From an uncultured Bacillota bacterium (lineage in GTDB: Bacteria > Bacillota > Clostridia > Peptostreptococcales > Anaerovoracaceae), in NCBI GenBank assembly GCA_946408315.1, contig CAMJRV010000001.1, positions 1 to 30,544 of the forward strand: DNA of 30,544 nucleotides, in the 5' to 3' direction. Shown here piece by piece: positions 22,309 through 29,506 of this stretch. The notes under the pieces are model-generated. The model ran no database searches. It was not told where the DNA came from and saw nothing but the letters and a program-made list of their open reading frames with translations. Numbering within the stretch: the first letter of the stretch is position 1; every line of letters starts with the position of its first letter. The position numbers were made by a program, and so were the translations under genes.

Positions 22309-23829
22309 ATGGAAAAGGAAATCAGTATCGTATCGAAAAAAGCCGTCGCCGACAGGCCGATTACGATTGTTTGCCTTGTTCTTGTTTTCTCATTTGTCGC
22401 ATTTATGAGCCTGAGACCGGAAGCCACACTGAACGTAGTCCAAAAAATGTTTGATTACACGACTGCGGTGATGGGCGTTCCGATTCTGTGGTTTGTATTT
22501 GTCGGACTTTTCGTCAGCCTCTATCTGGCCTTCAGCAAACACGGAGATATTAAGCTGGGCGAGGGTGCGCCCGCCTATTCCATGTTCAGCTATATCGCCA
22601 TGATGATCTGTGCCGCGCTGGCGGCTACGGCCGTATTCTACTCTTTCGTAGAATGGTCATTCTACTATGTGGATCCGGCGTTCGGCCTTGAGCCGTTCTC
22701 CCAGGAAGCCGCAGAGCTTTCTTTGTCCTACGCCTTTTTTCATTGGGGATTGAGCGTTCAGGTCATCTTCGTGCTGACCGCAGTTTCCCTTGCGTACGCC
22801 TATTATATCAGGAAGGTTCCTGTCCTGAGAATCAGCGCTGTCTGTGAAGAGATGCTCGGAAACTTCAAGTATAAAAAACCCCTTGGAAAGCTGATCGACG
22901 GTCTCACGATCCTGAGCATCGTGGGAGGTATGGGCGTGTCTCTCGGCGTCGGAATTCCGCTCATCAGCGCCGGCATCGGGAAAATATTCGGGATTACACC
23001 GAACTTTTCCGTCAATCTGATTGTTCTCGTGATTATCGCCGTCGTATTTTCCGCGACTTCTTTCGTGGGAATCGACAGAGGGATGAAAAGACTCAGCGAC
23101 CTTACGCTGTATGGAGCGATCTTATTTATCGCATTTATCTTCATCACCGGTCCGACGCAGTTTATCATGAAAAACTTTACTTACAGTCTTGGAAAAATGA
23201 TCACCCATTATGCAGATATGAGTTTATACACCGATCCCATCAGGGATTCGGGATTTCCGGAGCTGAACACGATTTTTCTGTTCACGCTGGCGCTGAACTA
23301 TGCGGCATTGATGGGCATTTTCATCACGAAAATTTCCAAAGGAAGAACGATCCGTGAAATGATCCTGACCTGTCTGGGCGGAATCAGCTTTGGAACCTGG
23401 GTGATGTTCGGGATCAACGGAAGCTTTACCCTTCACCGGGAGTTGACCGGAACGGTATCCCTGACAGCCGCTGAGACTCCTCAGATCGGATTGTTTGAAT
23501 GTTTCGGGACGCTGCCGGGAGGAAATCTCATCGTTCCCATCGTCTTTACCCTGGTAACGATCGGCTTTCTTGCAACTTCTCTGGACTCCGCGTCGTTCAC
23601 TCTTGCGGCCTCTGCTACAAAGCAGCTGGATGAAAACGGAAATCCAAATGCGAAATTCCGCCTGATGTGGTGTGTCGCCCTCGCGCTGGTTCCCATGAGC
23701 ATCATGTTCGCCAAAGCGCCTTTTACCGCCATCAAAACGATTTGTATCGTGCTGTCCGTACCGTTCCTGTTCGTCATTATCGGTATGCTCTTCGGATTGT
23801 TCCGATGGTTTAAAGAGGATAACATTTAA
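22309..23829 (+). CDS. BCCT-family (betaine/carnitine/choline-type) secondary transporter, divergent
   Basis: This 506-residue membrane protein has about 12 hydrophobic segments and no signal peptide. BCCT features are the PAYSMFSYIAMMICAALAATAVFYSFVEW segment, FFHWGLSVQ, the intracellular signature ISKGRTIREM and the late TM segment FLATSLDSASFTLA. The Trp-rich stretch preceding ISKGRT in BetP or CaiT is replaced here by LNYAALMGIFITK, and the TM4 motif reads SFVEW, so the substrate is probably not a standard quaternary ammonium compound. AAAGGAGG lies upstream of the ATG at 22309. It is the first gene after the sigma-54 promoter, and the ureohydrolase gene follows after 50 bases. A guanidino acid such as 4-guanidinobutyrate, similar in shape to gamma-butyrobetaine, is a reasonable guess; this is inference. 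Confidence 0.85.
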   Translation: MEKEISIVSKKAVADRPITIVCLVLVFSFVAFMSLRPEATLNVVQKMFDYTTAVMGVPILWFVFVGLFVSLYLAFSKHGDIKLGEGAPAYSMFSYIAMMICAALAATAVFYSFVEWSFYYVDPAFGLEPFSQEAAELSLSYAFFHWGLSVQVIFVLTAVSLAYAYYIRKVPVLRISAVCEEMLGNFKYKKPLGKLIDGLTILSIVGGMGVSLGVGIPLISAGIGKIFGITPNFSVNLIVLVIIAVVFSATSFVGIDRGMKRLSDLTLYGAILFIAFIFITGPTQFIMKNFTYSLGKMITHYADMSLYTDPIRDSGFPELNTIFLFTLALNYAALMGIFITKISKGRTIREMILTCLGGISFGTWVMFGINGSFTLHRELTGTVSLTAAETPQIGLFECFGTLPGGNLIVPIVFTLVTIGFLATSLDSASFTLAASATKQLDENGNPNAKFRLMWCVALALVPMSIMFAKAPFTAIKTICIVLSVPFLFVIIGMLFGLFRWFKEDNI

Positions 23830-23879
23830 TTCATTTAACTCACTGTATTTTTATCGTTACGAGAAAGGAGATAAAAATT

Positions 23880-24833
23880 ATGCCGAAATATCAACCGCCG
23901 AGCGCATCTGCAGCGCCAAGATTTGCAGGAATCAAAACGTTTATGAGGCTTCCTCACGTAAAGACCATGGAAGACGTAGACTTTGCCATCGTAGGAATTC
24001 CCTTCGACACCGGCTGCTGTTATAAAAACGGAGCCCGCTTTGGACCGGGGGCAATCAGAGAGACGTCGACGCTGATGAGAAACTACAGCATGAATCTGGA
24101 CGTCAACATCTTCGACCATCTGTCTGGCGTCGATTACGGCGATCTGGACATTACGCCGGGCTACATCCTGGAGTCCTACGCGCAGATCGAAGCGGGGATG
24201 AAGCCGTTTATGGATTCGGGAGTCGTTCCCATCGCTCTGGGTGGAGACCATTCCATCACCCTGGCGGAGCTGAGAGCGGTCGCCAAGAAATACGGACCTG
24301 TAGCGCTGGTTCATTTTGACTCGCATCTGGATACGTGGGATCAGTATTGGGGCCAGAAGTATGCCCACGGAACTCCGTTCCGCAGGGCCTGTGAAGAAGG
24401 GCTGATCGACACGGCTCACTCGATTCAGATCGGAATCAGAGGCTCCCAGTACGGTCCGGAAGATGTTCAGGGCTCCATTGATCTGGGCTTTGAGGTTCTC
24501 ACGGCAAACGAGCTTCACGACATCGGAATTGCGGAAGCCGGAAAGAGAATCCGGGATCGGGTAAAGGGTGCGAAAACCTTCCTGACCTTTGATATCGACT
24601 TTGTCGATCCTTCCATGGCGCCTGGAACGGGAACCATCGAGATCGGCGGATTTACCGGACACGAAACCCTGTCCCTGGTCAGAGAAATGAAGGATATCGA
24701 CTTTATCGCCATGGATCTGGTGGAAGTTCTGCCTACCATCGACCCTGCAGGGCTGACCTCCTATATGGCGGGCAATATCATCCATGAGTTCATTTCCATC
24801 CTCGCACTTCAGCGGAGAGACGGAAAACGGTAA
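23880..24833 (+). CDS. ureohydrolase: agmatinase / guanidinobutyrase family
   Basis: This 317-residue binuclear metal (Mn-type) hydrolase splits a guanidino group to urea plus an amine. All metal ligands are present: His124 (GGDHS), Asp147, His149 and Asp151 (FDSHLDTWD), and Asp238 and Asp240 (FDIDFVDPSMAPGTGT). DSHLDTWD followed by AHGTPFRRACEEGLI and SIQIGIRG resembles agmatinases and guanidinobutyrases rather than arginases. The exact substrate (agmatine, 4-guanidinobutyrate, 3-guanidinopropionate) is not decidable. GAAAGGAGA precedes the ATG at 23880. It is second in the sigma-54-controlled pair with the BCCT transporter, and a strong terminator closes the unit. The transporter would import and this enzyme degrade one guanidino compound, yielding nitrogen and perhaps carbon. 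Confidence 0.92.
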   Translation: MPKYQPPSASAAPRFAGIKTFMRLPHVKTMEDVDFAIVGIPFDTGCCYKNGARFGPGAIRETSTLMRNYSMNLDVNIFDHLSGVDYGDLDITPGYILESYAQIEAGMKPFMDSGVVPIALGGDHSITLAELRAVAKKYGPVALVHFDSHLDTWDQYWGQKYAHGTPFRRACEEGLIDTAHSIQIGIRGSQYGPEDVQGSIDLGFEVLTANELHDIGIAEAGKRIRDRVKGAKTFLTFDIDFVDPSMAPGTGTIEIGGFTGHETLSLVREMKDIDFIAMDLVEVLPTIDPAGLTSYMAGNIIHEFISILALQRRDGKR

Positions 24834-24845
24834 GAACGCAAAGAT

Positions 24846-24889
24846 AAAAAGGGCGCTGCGATTCTGATTTCAGAAGGCAGCGCCTTTTT
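24846..24889. terminator. bidirectional terminator between the ureohydrolase and marR genes
   Basis: GGCGCTGC...GCAGCGCC (8 bp) with an inner TTCTG/CAGAA stem, flanked by AAAAA on the left and TTTTT on the right, so it can stop both converging transcripts. Confidence 0.92.
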
Positions 24890-24916
24890 GTGTGCCTAGC
24901 AACATTTAAGCGTTAC

Positions 24917-25621
24917 TTATTCATCCTCCGGCTCGTGAGGGTTTTCCGAAGACGGGGAAGAGGACGGCTGGTTATGCGGGCCTCCGGGATGCCCTCCTCC
25001 TGGATGCTCTCCGAAGTGATGAGGGCAGCGCCCATCCGGTCCTGCGCCGTTAAAAAAGCCTCTGCCGTGCGGGTCGTGGCCGTGCCGGCCAAAGCCGCCG
25101 CGCAAGGACATCATGCGCTCAAACATATCGTTTCCCATGCGGGAGCGGGCTGCGCGCAGCCGGTTTTCCAGCTCTTCTTCGTCTTCATCCACGCCGAGCC
25201 GCGCTTCCAAAGCCGCGATGACCCGGTCGAGATAATCTCCGAACGCCGCCTGCTCCTCCTGGTCCAGGCAATCGAATATACCGGAAAAATCCGTGTCGGC
25301 CCGTTCTTGCGCTTCCCCCTTTTCAGTGAGCTTTACCATCATGACGCGCCGGTCGGACTCAGAGGGTACCCGGACAACGTAACCGGCCTTTTCCAGCTTG
25401 TTTAACAGCTCGTTCAGGGACTGCTGCCGGATGCCCAGCAGATAGGACAAATCTTTTGTGCTGATCTCCGGCTGCATTTTCAGCATAGCCAGCACCCGAC
25501 CCTGACCCCGGGTGGGATCTCCGAAGGGGCCGTGCTCCAAATGATTTTGCAGGTGATGCCGATGCAATAGCCATTGCAGGCGAGATAATTTTTCGTATAG
25601 TTCAGTGAATTTGCTTTCCAC
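24917..25621 (-). CDS. MarR-family repressor with His/Gly-rich C-terminal tail
   Basis: This 234-residue protein has a MarR winged-helix dimer core (about 1-150; QGRVLAMLKMQPEISTKDLSYLLGIRQQSLNELLNKLEKAGYVVRVPSESDRRVMMVKLTEKG with the DRR wing). A long C-terminal extension from about residue 175 is rich in Gly, His and Pro (FGRHGHDPHGRG, CPHHFGEHPGGGHPGGPHN), an unusual addition that could bind metal. The start is the GTG at 25621, with GGGAGG 7 bases upstream; the TTG at 25636 lies before the ribosome site. The gene has a perfect sigma-A promoter overlapped by its presumed operators and stands alone, so negative autoregulation is likely. Its other targets and its ligand are unknown. Confidence 0.9.
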   Translation of the reverse strand: MESKFTELYEKLSRLQWLLHRHHLQNHLEHGPFGDPTRGQGRVLAMLKMQPEISTKDLSYLLGIRQQSLNELLNKLEKAGYVVRVPSESDRRVMMVKLTEKGEAQERADTDFSGIFDCLDQEEQAAFGDYLDRVIAALEARLGVDEDEEELENRLRAARSRMGNDMFERMMSLRGGFGRHGHDPHGRGFFNGAGPDGRCPHHFGEHPGGGHPGGPHNQPSSSPSSENPHEPEDE

Positions 25622-25652
25622 AATAAAACCTCCCAATCGATATAAATTTTTT

Positions 25653-25664
25653 ACAGGTACCTTT
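25653..25664. promoter_or_regulatory. MarR-type operator 1 (imperfect)
   Basis: ACAGGTACCTTT: the left half matches the ACAGG-N2-CCTGT sites nearby, the right half is degenerate. It lies just downstream of the predicted start of the marR transcript. Confidence 0.6.
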
Positions 25665-25672
25665 CGATTTAA

Positions 25673-25701
25673 ATTATACAGGTGCCTGTTGTAATTGTCA
25701 A
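25673..25701 (-). promoter_or_regulatory. consensus sigma-A promoter of the marR gene
   Basis: Minus strand TTGACA (25701-25696), a 17-nt spacer and TATAAT (25678-25673): a perfect consensus. Operator 2 fills most of the spacer and touches the -10 box, so bound repressor would exclude polymerase. Confidence 0.92.
25678..25689. promoter_or_regulatory. MarR-type operator 2
   Basis: ACAGGTGCCTGT, a perfect ACAGG-N2-CCTGT palindrome between the -35 and -10 boxes of the marR promoter. Confidence 0.8.
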
Positions 25702-25711
25702 ATACTTTTTT

Positions 25712-25723
25712 ACAGGTGCCTGT
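25712..25723. promoter_or_regulatory. MarR-type operator 3
   Basis: ACAGGTGCCTGT, identical to operator 2, just upstream of the -35 box and 9 bases from the end of the preceding PAP2 gene. Confidence 0.78.
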
Positions 25724-25732
25724 GAGAAATTT

Positions 25733-26374
25733 TCAGATCCTGTTATGGCTTTCCTTTCTCTGGAAAAATAGAAATGCCGATATCATGATCATAAGAAGGC
25801 AAATGCCCAAAGACCAGCCGCCGAGAACGTCGGTAGGGTAGTGAACGCCGAGATAGATCCGGCTGAAGCCGATGGCGGGAATCAGGCAGGAAAGCAGGAC
25901 CGTAACCAAATTGGCGGTCCTTTTATTTCCGATCCTCTGCCGGCAGAGGAAAATCATCATCCCGTAAAAGATCAGTACGGTGAAGGAATGGCCGCTGGGA
26001 AAGCTGTAGCCGCCCTGGTCGATCAGGTGGAGGGACAGGTCCGGACGGGCGCGGTGGAAGGAAACCTTGAGGGCATGCTGGAGCCCGGCGGCGGTGAGGG
26101 CTGCGGCGGACAGCGGAAGTCCGTAGAACAGCCGTGTGGAAGGGACCAGAAGGAGCAGGAGGCAGAGCAGCGTGATCGTCTGCTCATTTCCGAGAAAAGT
26201 GATCGACCGGAACAGCGCGGTCAGTCCGCTGCCGCGAAGACTGTAGATGAATTCCCGCACCACCGTGTCAAAGAGAATCACTTCCCGGGTGACGACAAGA
26301 TATGAAATCGCCGCAAACACGGCGAAGCCTGCGAGTGCGGCAATTGCTCTGTTTCTGCTGAAGAAGTGCGTCAT
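25733..26374 (-). CDS. PAP2-family membrane phosphatase (undecaprenyl-diphosphate/lipid phosphatase-like)
   Basis: This 213-residue protein has about six membrane segments. The complete PAP2 catalytic signature is present: KVSFHRARP (103-111), FPSGHSF (PSGH 126-129) and SRIYLGVHYPTD (Ser171, Arg172, His178). Such enzymes remove phosphate from lipid substrates at the outer membrane face, for example undecaprenyl diphosphate or phosphatidylglycerol phosphate; the substrate is not fixed here. The start is the ATG at 26374 with AAGGA 8 bases upstream; the longer frame to 26431 has no site and runs into the spacer. It is followed by the marR gene on the same strand, which has its own promoter. A phospholipid acyltransferase gene is divergent from it, consistent with lipid metabolism. 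Confidence 0.9.
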   Translation of the reverse strand: MTHFFSRNRAIAALAGFAVFAAISYLVVTREVILFDTVVREFIYSLRGSGLTALFRSITFLGNEQTITLLCLLLLLVPSTRLFYGLPLSAAALTAAGLQHALKVSFHRARPDLSLHLIDQGGYSFPSGHSFTVLIFYGMMIFLCRQRIGNKRTANLVTVLLSCLIPAIGFSRIYLGVHYPTDVLGGWSLGICLLMIMISAFLFFQRKESHNRI

Positions 26375-26484
26375 ACTCTCGATCCTTTCTATACACCTAT
26401 TATTATAATAGATTTGTCTGGAAATGACCACCTTCCATATGGTATGATAGACAGTAATCTGAACAGGAAAGAAGGAAGTCTGTA

Positions 26485-27225
26485 ATGAAGAAGTTATTTA
26501 AAAATATATGCTTTGCGTTCTGGATGTATTTTAATCTGAGACATCTAAGATATTTTCACTTCAGGATAAAAAAATTCCGGGATGCCGGCGAATATGAAAA
26601 GGAACGGGAACAGATCCTCAATTCCACCACGACCTGGGGCCTTGGAATCATGAAAAAATATAAGATCACGCTGAACGTTTCCGGCCTTGAAAATACTCCC
26701 GAGGGACCGGTGCTCTTCGTATCCAATCATCAGGGCTATGCGGATATCCCCGTTTACTGCGCCATCTTCACCATGAAGCAGCTCGGTTTTGTGGCGAAGA
26801 ATTCGCTTGGGAAAATTCCCGTCTTCGGCGAGTGGATCAGGGACATCAGAAGTGTGTTCATCGAGCGGGACGACGCCCGGTCTTCCCTGAAGACCATGGA
26901 AGAGGGCGCGGAGCTTCTAAAGAAGGGCTTTTCTCTCGTCATCTTTCCCGAAGGCAGGAGAAGCAGAGGTCCGGAAATGGCGGAATTCAAAAAAGGCAGC
27001 CTGAGGCTTGCTACGAAATCGGGAGTTCCCATCGTTCCCGTAACGTTGAACGGTACTTACTATGTCTATGAGAAGAAGGGCTATGTGCAGCCCGGAGCTG
27101 TTGTGGACTTTCATATCCATCCCCCGATCGAGACAAAAGGGCTTTCCAAAGCGGAGCAGAACGGACTGGCTGAAAAGGTCGAGGAGACGATCAGAACGAA
27201 GCTTGCGGAATTTCAGGCAAAATAA
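26485..27225 (+). CDS. plsC: 1-acyl-sn-glycerol-3-phosphate acyltransferase (PlsC family)
   Basis: This 246-residue protein carries the acyltransferase motifs NHQGYAD (His82, Asp87 of the HX4D pair), FIERDD, the phosphate-binding FPEGRRSRG (154-162) and VPIVPVTLNG. It should add the second acyl chain to lysophosphatidic acid at the inner membrane face to form phosphatidic acid. The N-terminal segment FKNICFAFWMYFNL is hydrophobic and may associate with the membrane. The ATG at 26485 has GAAAGAAGGAAG upstream. It is divergent from the PAP2 gene with 110 bases between the starts. Related PlsC-like acyltransferases with other acceptors exist, so the symbol is a family-level call. Confidence 0.88.
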   Translation: MKKLFKNICFAFWMYFNLRHLRYFHFRIKKFRDAGEYEKEREQILNSTTTWGLGIMKKYKITLNVSGLENTPEGPVLFVSNHQGYADIPVYCAIFTMKQLGFVAKNSLGKIPVFGEWIRDIRSVFIERDDARSSLKTMEEGAELLKKGFSLVIFPEGRRSRGPEMAEFKKGSLRLATKSGVPIVPVTLNGTYYVYEKKGYVQPGAVVDFHIHPPIETKGLSKAEQNGLAEKVEETIRTKLAEFQAK

Positions 27226-27231
27226 ATCGCT

Positions 27232-27267
27232 TCCTCTCCGGGCTGGACCGCTCCTCTCCGGGCGGTC
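27232..27267 (+). repeat. direct repeat and hairpin between plsC and the HTH_17 gene
   Basis: TCCTCTCCGGGC occurs at 27232-27243 and 27252-27263 (20-base period). GACCGC and GCGGTC (27246-27267) can pair around the second copy. There is no T run, so terminator function between these converging genes is doubtful. Confidence 0.5.
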
Positions 27268-27270
27268 TGC

Positions 27271-27621
27271 TCAGTAGGCCCTGTGGTCGACTGAGACCTC
27301 CGAAAGCCACGCGTCGATCTCATCTTTATAAAAATACTGCTTCCCGCTTATCGTAAAATAGGGAAACATTTTTCCGGAAAAGCTGTGTGTTTCGGACAAT
27401 ATGTCCGACTCCGTCCTGATGATGGACTGCACCTCTTCCTCTGACATGTTCATGTACTCTGCGGCCTGGGAGAGATTGAGAACCTTCGTATCCACGGCTG
27501 CTGCTGTAGGTTCCTTTGCGGGAGCAGATTTTATCGCCTCTCCCACAAAATATCCGTTCAGGATGATCGATCCGCCGATGATTAAAATTGCGGCGGCGGC
27601 TAAAACATTCTTCTTATCCAT
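27271..27621 (-). CDS. membrane-anchored HTH_17 (excisionase-like) protein
   Basis: This 116-residue protein has one N-terminal membrane segment (about 6-25, LAAAAILIIGGSIILNGYFV), an Ala/Pro-rich linker (about 30-45), then a MerR/excisionase-type helix-turn-helix of about 60 residues (LNLSQAAEYMNMSEEEVQSIIRTE...FPYFTISGKQYFYKDEIDAWLSE). Helix-turn-helix proteins of this type normally lack a membrane anchor; with a short cytoplasmic N-terminus the domain might even face outwards, where it would not meet DNA. The start is the ATG at 27621 with AAGGGGAAG upstream, 20 bases after the shikimate kinase stop, so the two form an operon. Function unknown. Confidence 0.75.
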   Translation of the reverse strand: MDKKNVLAAAAILIIGGSIILNGYFVGEAIKSAPAKEPTAAAVDTKVLNLSQAAEYMNMSEEEVQSIIRTESDILSETHSFSGKMFPYFTISGKQYFYKDEIDAWLSEVSVDHRAY

Positions 27622-27641
27622 ACGCTTCCCCTTTTCTCCCA

Positions 27642-28271
27642 TCAGCACGAGCTTTTCATCAAGCCGAGAATTTCCCCGGCAATTTCTTCGGGCGTCTTCC
27701 CGTCGGTCTGAACCGTAACCGCAGCGGCCTCGCGGTAGAGGGGTTCTCTTTTCCGGTAAAGGTCCAGAAACCGCTCCCTCCGTTCGTTTTCATCCTCGAT
27801 ATCCATGAAGGCAAAAGGCCGGTTCCCGTCTCCCTTTACCCGCTCATACAGTTTTTCAGGGCTGGCTTCCAGAAATATCGTATATTGACGATTTAAGATT
27901 TGTCGGTTCAAATCATCCAGTATTATCCCGCCTCCGCAGGATACGATGAGATCCTCCTCACGATTTGCAAAGACTTCATATTTACTCACCTTGTCCAGAA
28001 CCTTCTGCTCTCCGGTTATTTCGCCTGCCAGCAGGTCGACGGCGCCGGTCACATGGCAGAGCTTGTCGAGAAGCTCCGACTCCTTGTTCCGGAATTCATG
28101 CTCTCCATATTTGATAAACATCCTGCGGATGGGCATTCCCTCGGCCTTCTCTATCTCGTGATCCATGTCGATGCTGGATACGCCGGTTTTTTCGCTCAGT
28201 ATTTTGGAAACCGTCGATTTCCCCGATCCCATATAACCGATCAAAAATATACGATTTGGAATTTCTTTCAT
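27642..28271 (-). CDS. aroK: shikimate kinase-like protein with an internal insertion
   Basis: This 209-residue P-loop kinase has Walker A GYMGSGKST (12-20), the shikimate-binding Asp in SIDMDHEIE (Asp35/Asp37), Arg61 in HEFRNKES, SCGGGI (111-116) and the C-terminal RKREPLYREAA with the late Arg. It should phosphorylate shikimate for aromatic amino acid synthesis. Standard AroK is about 170 residues; here about 35 extra residues lie between the Arg61 region and the GGG loop (about 70-105, CHVTGAVDLLAGEITGEQKVLDKVSKYEVF). The ATG at 28271 has AAGGAG 7 bases upstream. It is first in a two-gene unit with the HTH_17 protein. No other aro gene is in the window, so a related small-molecule kinase remains possible. 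Confidence 0.82.
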   Translation of the reverse strand: MKEIPNRIFLIGYMGSGKSTVSKILSEKTGVSSIDMDHEIEKAEGMPIRRMFIKYGEHEFRNKESELLDKLCHVTGAVDLLAGEITGEQKVLDKVSKYEVFANREEDLIVSCGGGIILDDLNRQILNRQYTIFLEASPEKLYERVKGDGNRPFAFMDIEDENERRERFLDLYRKREPLYREAAAVTVQTDGKTPEEIAGEILGLMKSSC

Positions 28272-28349
28272 TTTGTCCGCTCCTTCGGTTTATTTCCACA
28301 ATTTTTCATTGCCATGCTTATTTTTACGGATTTCTTTCATAATAATAAC

Positions 28350-28355
28350 ATTATA
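28350..28355 (-). promoter_or_regulatory. -10 box of the aroK transcript
   Basis: Minus strand TATAAT (28355-28350); the -35 is poor (TCGAAA at about 17 nt). The leader would be about 70 nt. The remaining gene-free sequence 28356-28447 shows nothing else I recognise. Confidence 0.5.
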
Positions 28356-28447
28356 GCGTATCCAAGGAAGATTTTCGATGCTTTTCCGGCAAAAGTCTGC
28401 GCGGATAAATCCCGGAAAACGCCGCGCGTGTAAAGCGGATAAAGAAG

Positions 28448-28476
28448 TTGTAAACCCGGATCGATTGGTATAAAAT
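28448..28476 (+). promoter_or_regulatory. promoter of the nucleotidyltransferase gene
   Basis: TTGTAA, a 17-nt spacer and TAAAAT (28471-28476). The leader of about 70 nt contains a small hairpin (GCAAC-GAGA-GTTGC, 28525-28538) just before the ribosome site, which might affect translation. Confidence 0.6.
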
Positions 28477-28550
28477 TGAAATACGGCAGCGACCGTTAGA
28501 ATGGAAGGTATTACTGACAGTTGAGCAACGAGAGTTGCGTCATGAGGTGA

Positions 28551-29474
28551 ATGAAATTGAAAGAACCAGTATTGATTGTGATGGCCGCCGGAATGGGCAG
28601 CCGGTACGGAGGTCTGAAGCAGATGGACCCGGTGGGCTCCGCAGGGGAGCTGATTATCGATTTTTCCCTGTACGACGCTGTTATGGCCGGATTTAAAAAG
28701 GTGATCTTTATTATAAAAAAGGAGATGGAGGAGGACTTTCGCGCACTGGTCGACGATAGGGCGGGGCGGTTCATCGAAGTAGAATACGCCTTTCAGGATC
28801 TGCACGATCTGCCGGCCGGATATTCGGTACCCGAAGGCCGTGTCAAGCCGTGGGGCACCTGCCATGCGGTGCTGAGCTGCAAGGATAAGGTCGACGGCCC
28901 CTTTGCCGTGATCAATGCGGACGATTATTACGGGGCGGGCGCGTTTCATTCCATATACGAGTTCCTGGAACGTGCGGAGGACGGAGAGCAGTATTGCTAC
29001 GGTATGATCGGCTATCTTCTGGAAAACACTCTGACGGAAAACGGCCATGTGGCAAGGGGCGTCTGTGAGACGACAGAAGACGGATATCTGGCGGGAATTA
29101 CGGAACGGACCAAGATCATGTGGCGAAACGGAGAAATACAATACACGGAAAACGACGAGGATTGGTTCAGCGTTCCGGAGGGAACGACCGTATCCATGAA
29201 TTTCTGGGGCTTTACGCCGAGCATGATGCGGGAAATGGAAGACCGGTTCCCTGCTTTTTTAGATAAGGCGCTTGCAGAGAATCCGATGAAGGGCGAATTC
29301 TAACTGCCTCTGGCCGTGGACCAGCTTCTCAGGGAAAATAAAGCCACGGTTAAGGTCCTGACGTCCCCGGACAGATGGTTCGGTGTGACATACAAGGAGG
29401 ACCGGGAATCTGTGGTGAACGCACTTCAGTCCATGAAGGATAAGGGACTTTATCCGGAAAAGCTTTGGGATTAA
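28551..29474 (+). pseudogene. nucleotidyltransferase (NDP-sugar pyrophosphorylase-like) interrupted by an in-frame TAA
   Basis: The first 250 codons are a sugar-phosphate nucleotidyltransferase: VLIVMAAGMGSRYGGLKQMDPVG (N-terminal NTP-binding loop), RVKPWGTCHAVLSCKD and FAVINADDYYG (metal Asp pair). TAA at 29301-29303 ends the frame after NPMKGEF. The same frame continues for 56 codons, LPLAVDQLLRENKATVKVL...WFGVTYKED...GLYPEKLWD, to TAA at 29472-29474, and this tail fits the C-terminus of the same family. In relatives the sequence runs EF(Y)LP, so a Tyr codon changed by one base is likely. It may be a true nonsense mutation, a sequencing error or a truncated but active enzyme. Start: AGGTG touches the ATG at 28551, so the TTG at 28557 (7 bases spacing) may be the real start. 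A glutamine synthetase gene follows after 32 bases. Confidence 0.8.
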
Positions 29475-29506
29475 AAGTTGAAATAGAAGCAAAAGGAGGT
29501 CATGCG

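Noticed and set aside
22208..22408. 66-codon frame upstream of the BCCT gene
   Set aside because: It spans the sigma-54 promoter and overlaps the start of the transporter gene in another frame, with no family resemblance.
28290..28340. 16-residue peptide frame in the aroK leader as an attenuation leader peptide
   Set aside because: No ribosome site, start only a few bases after the predicted transcription start, and no run of regulatory codons or competing hairpins.
29301..29303. TAA as a recoded (selenocysteine or pyrrolysine) codon
   Set aside because: Those systems use TGA and TAG, not TAA; family context expects an ordinary Tyr.
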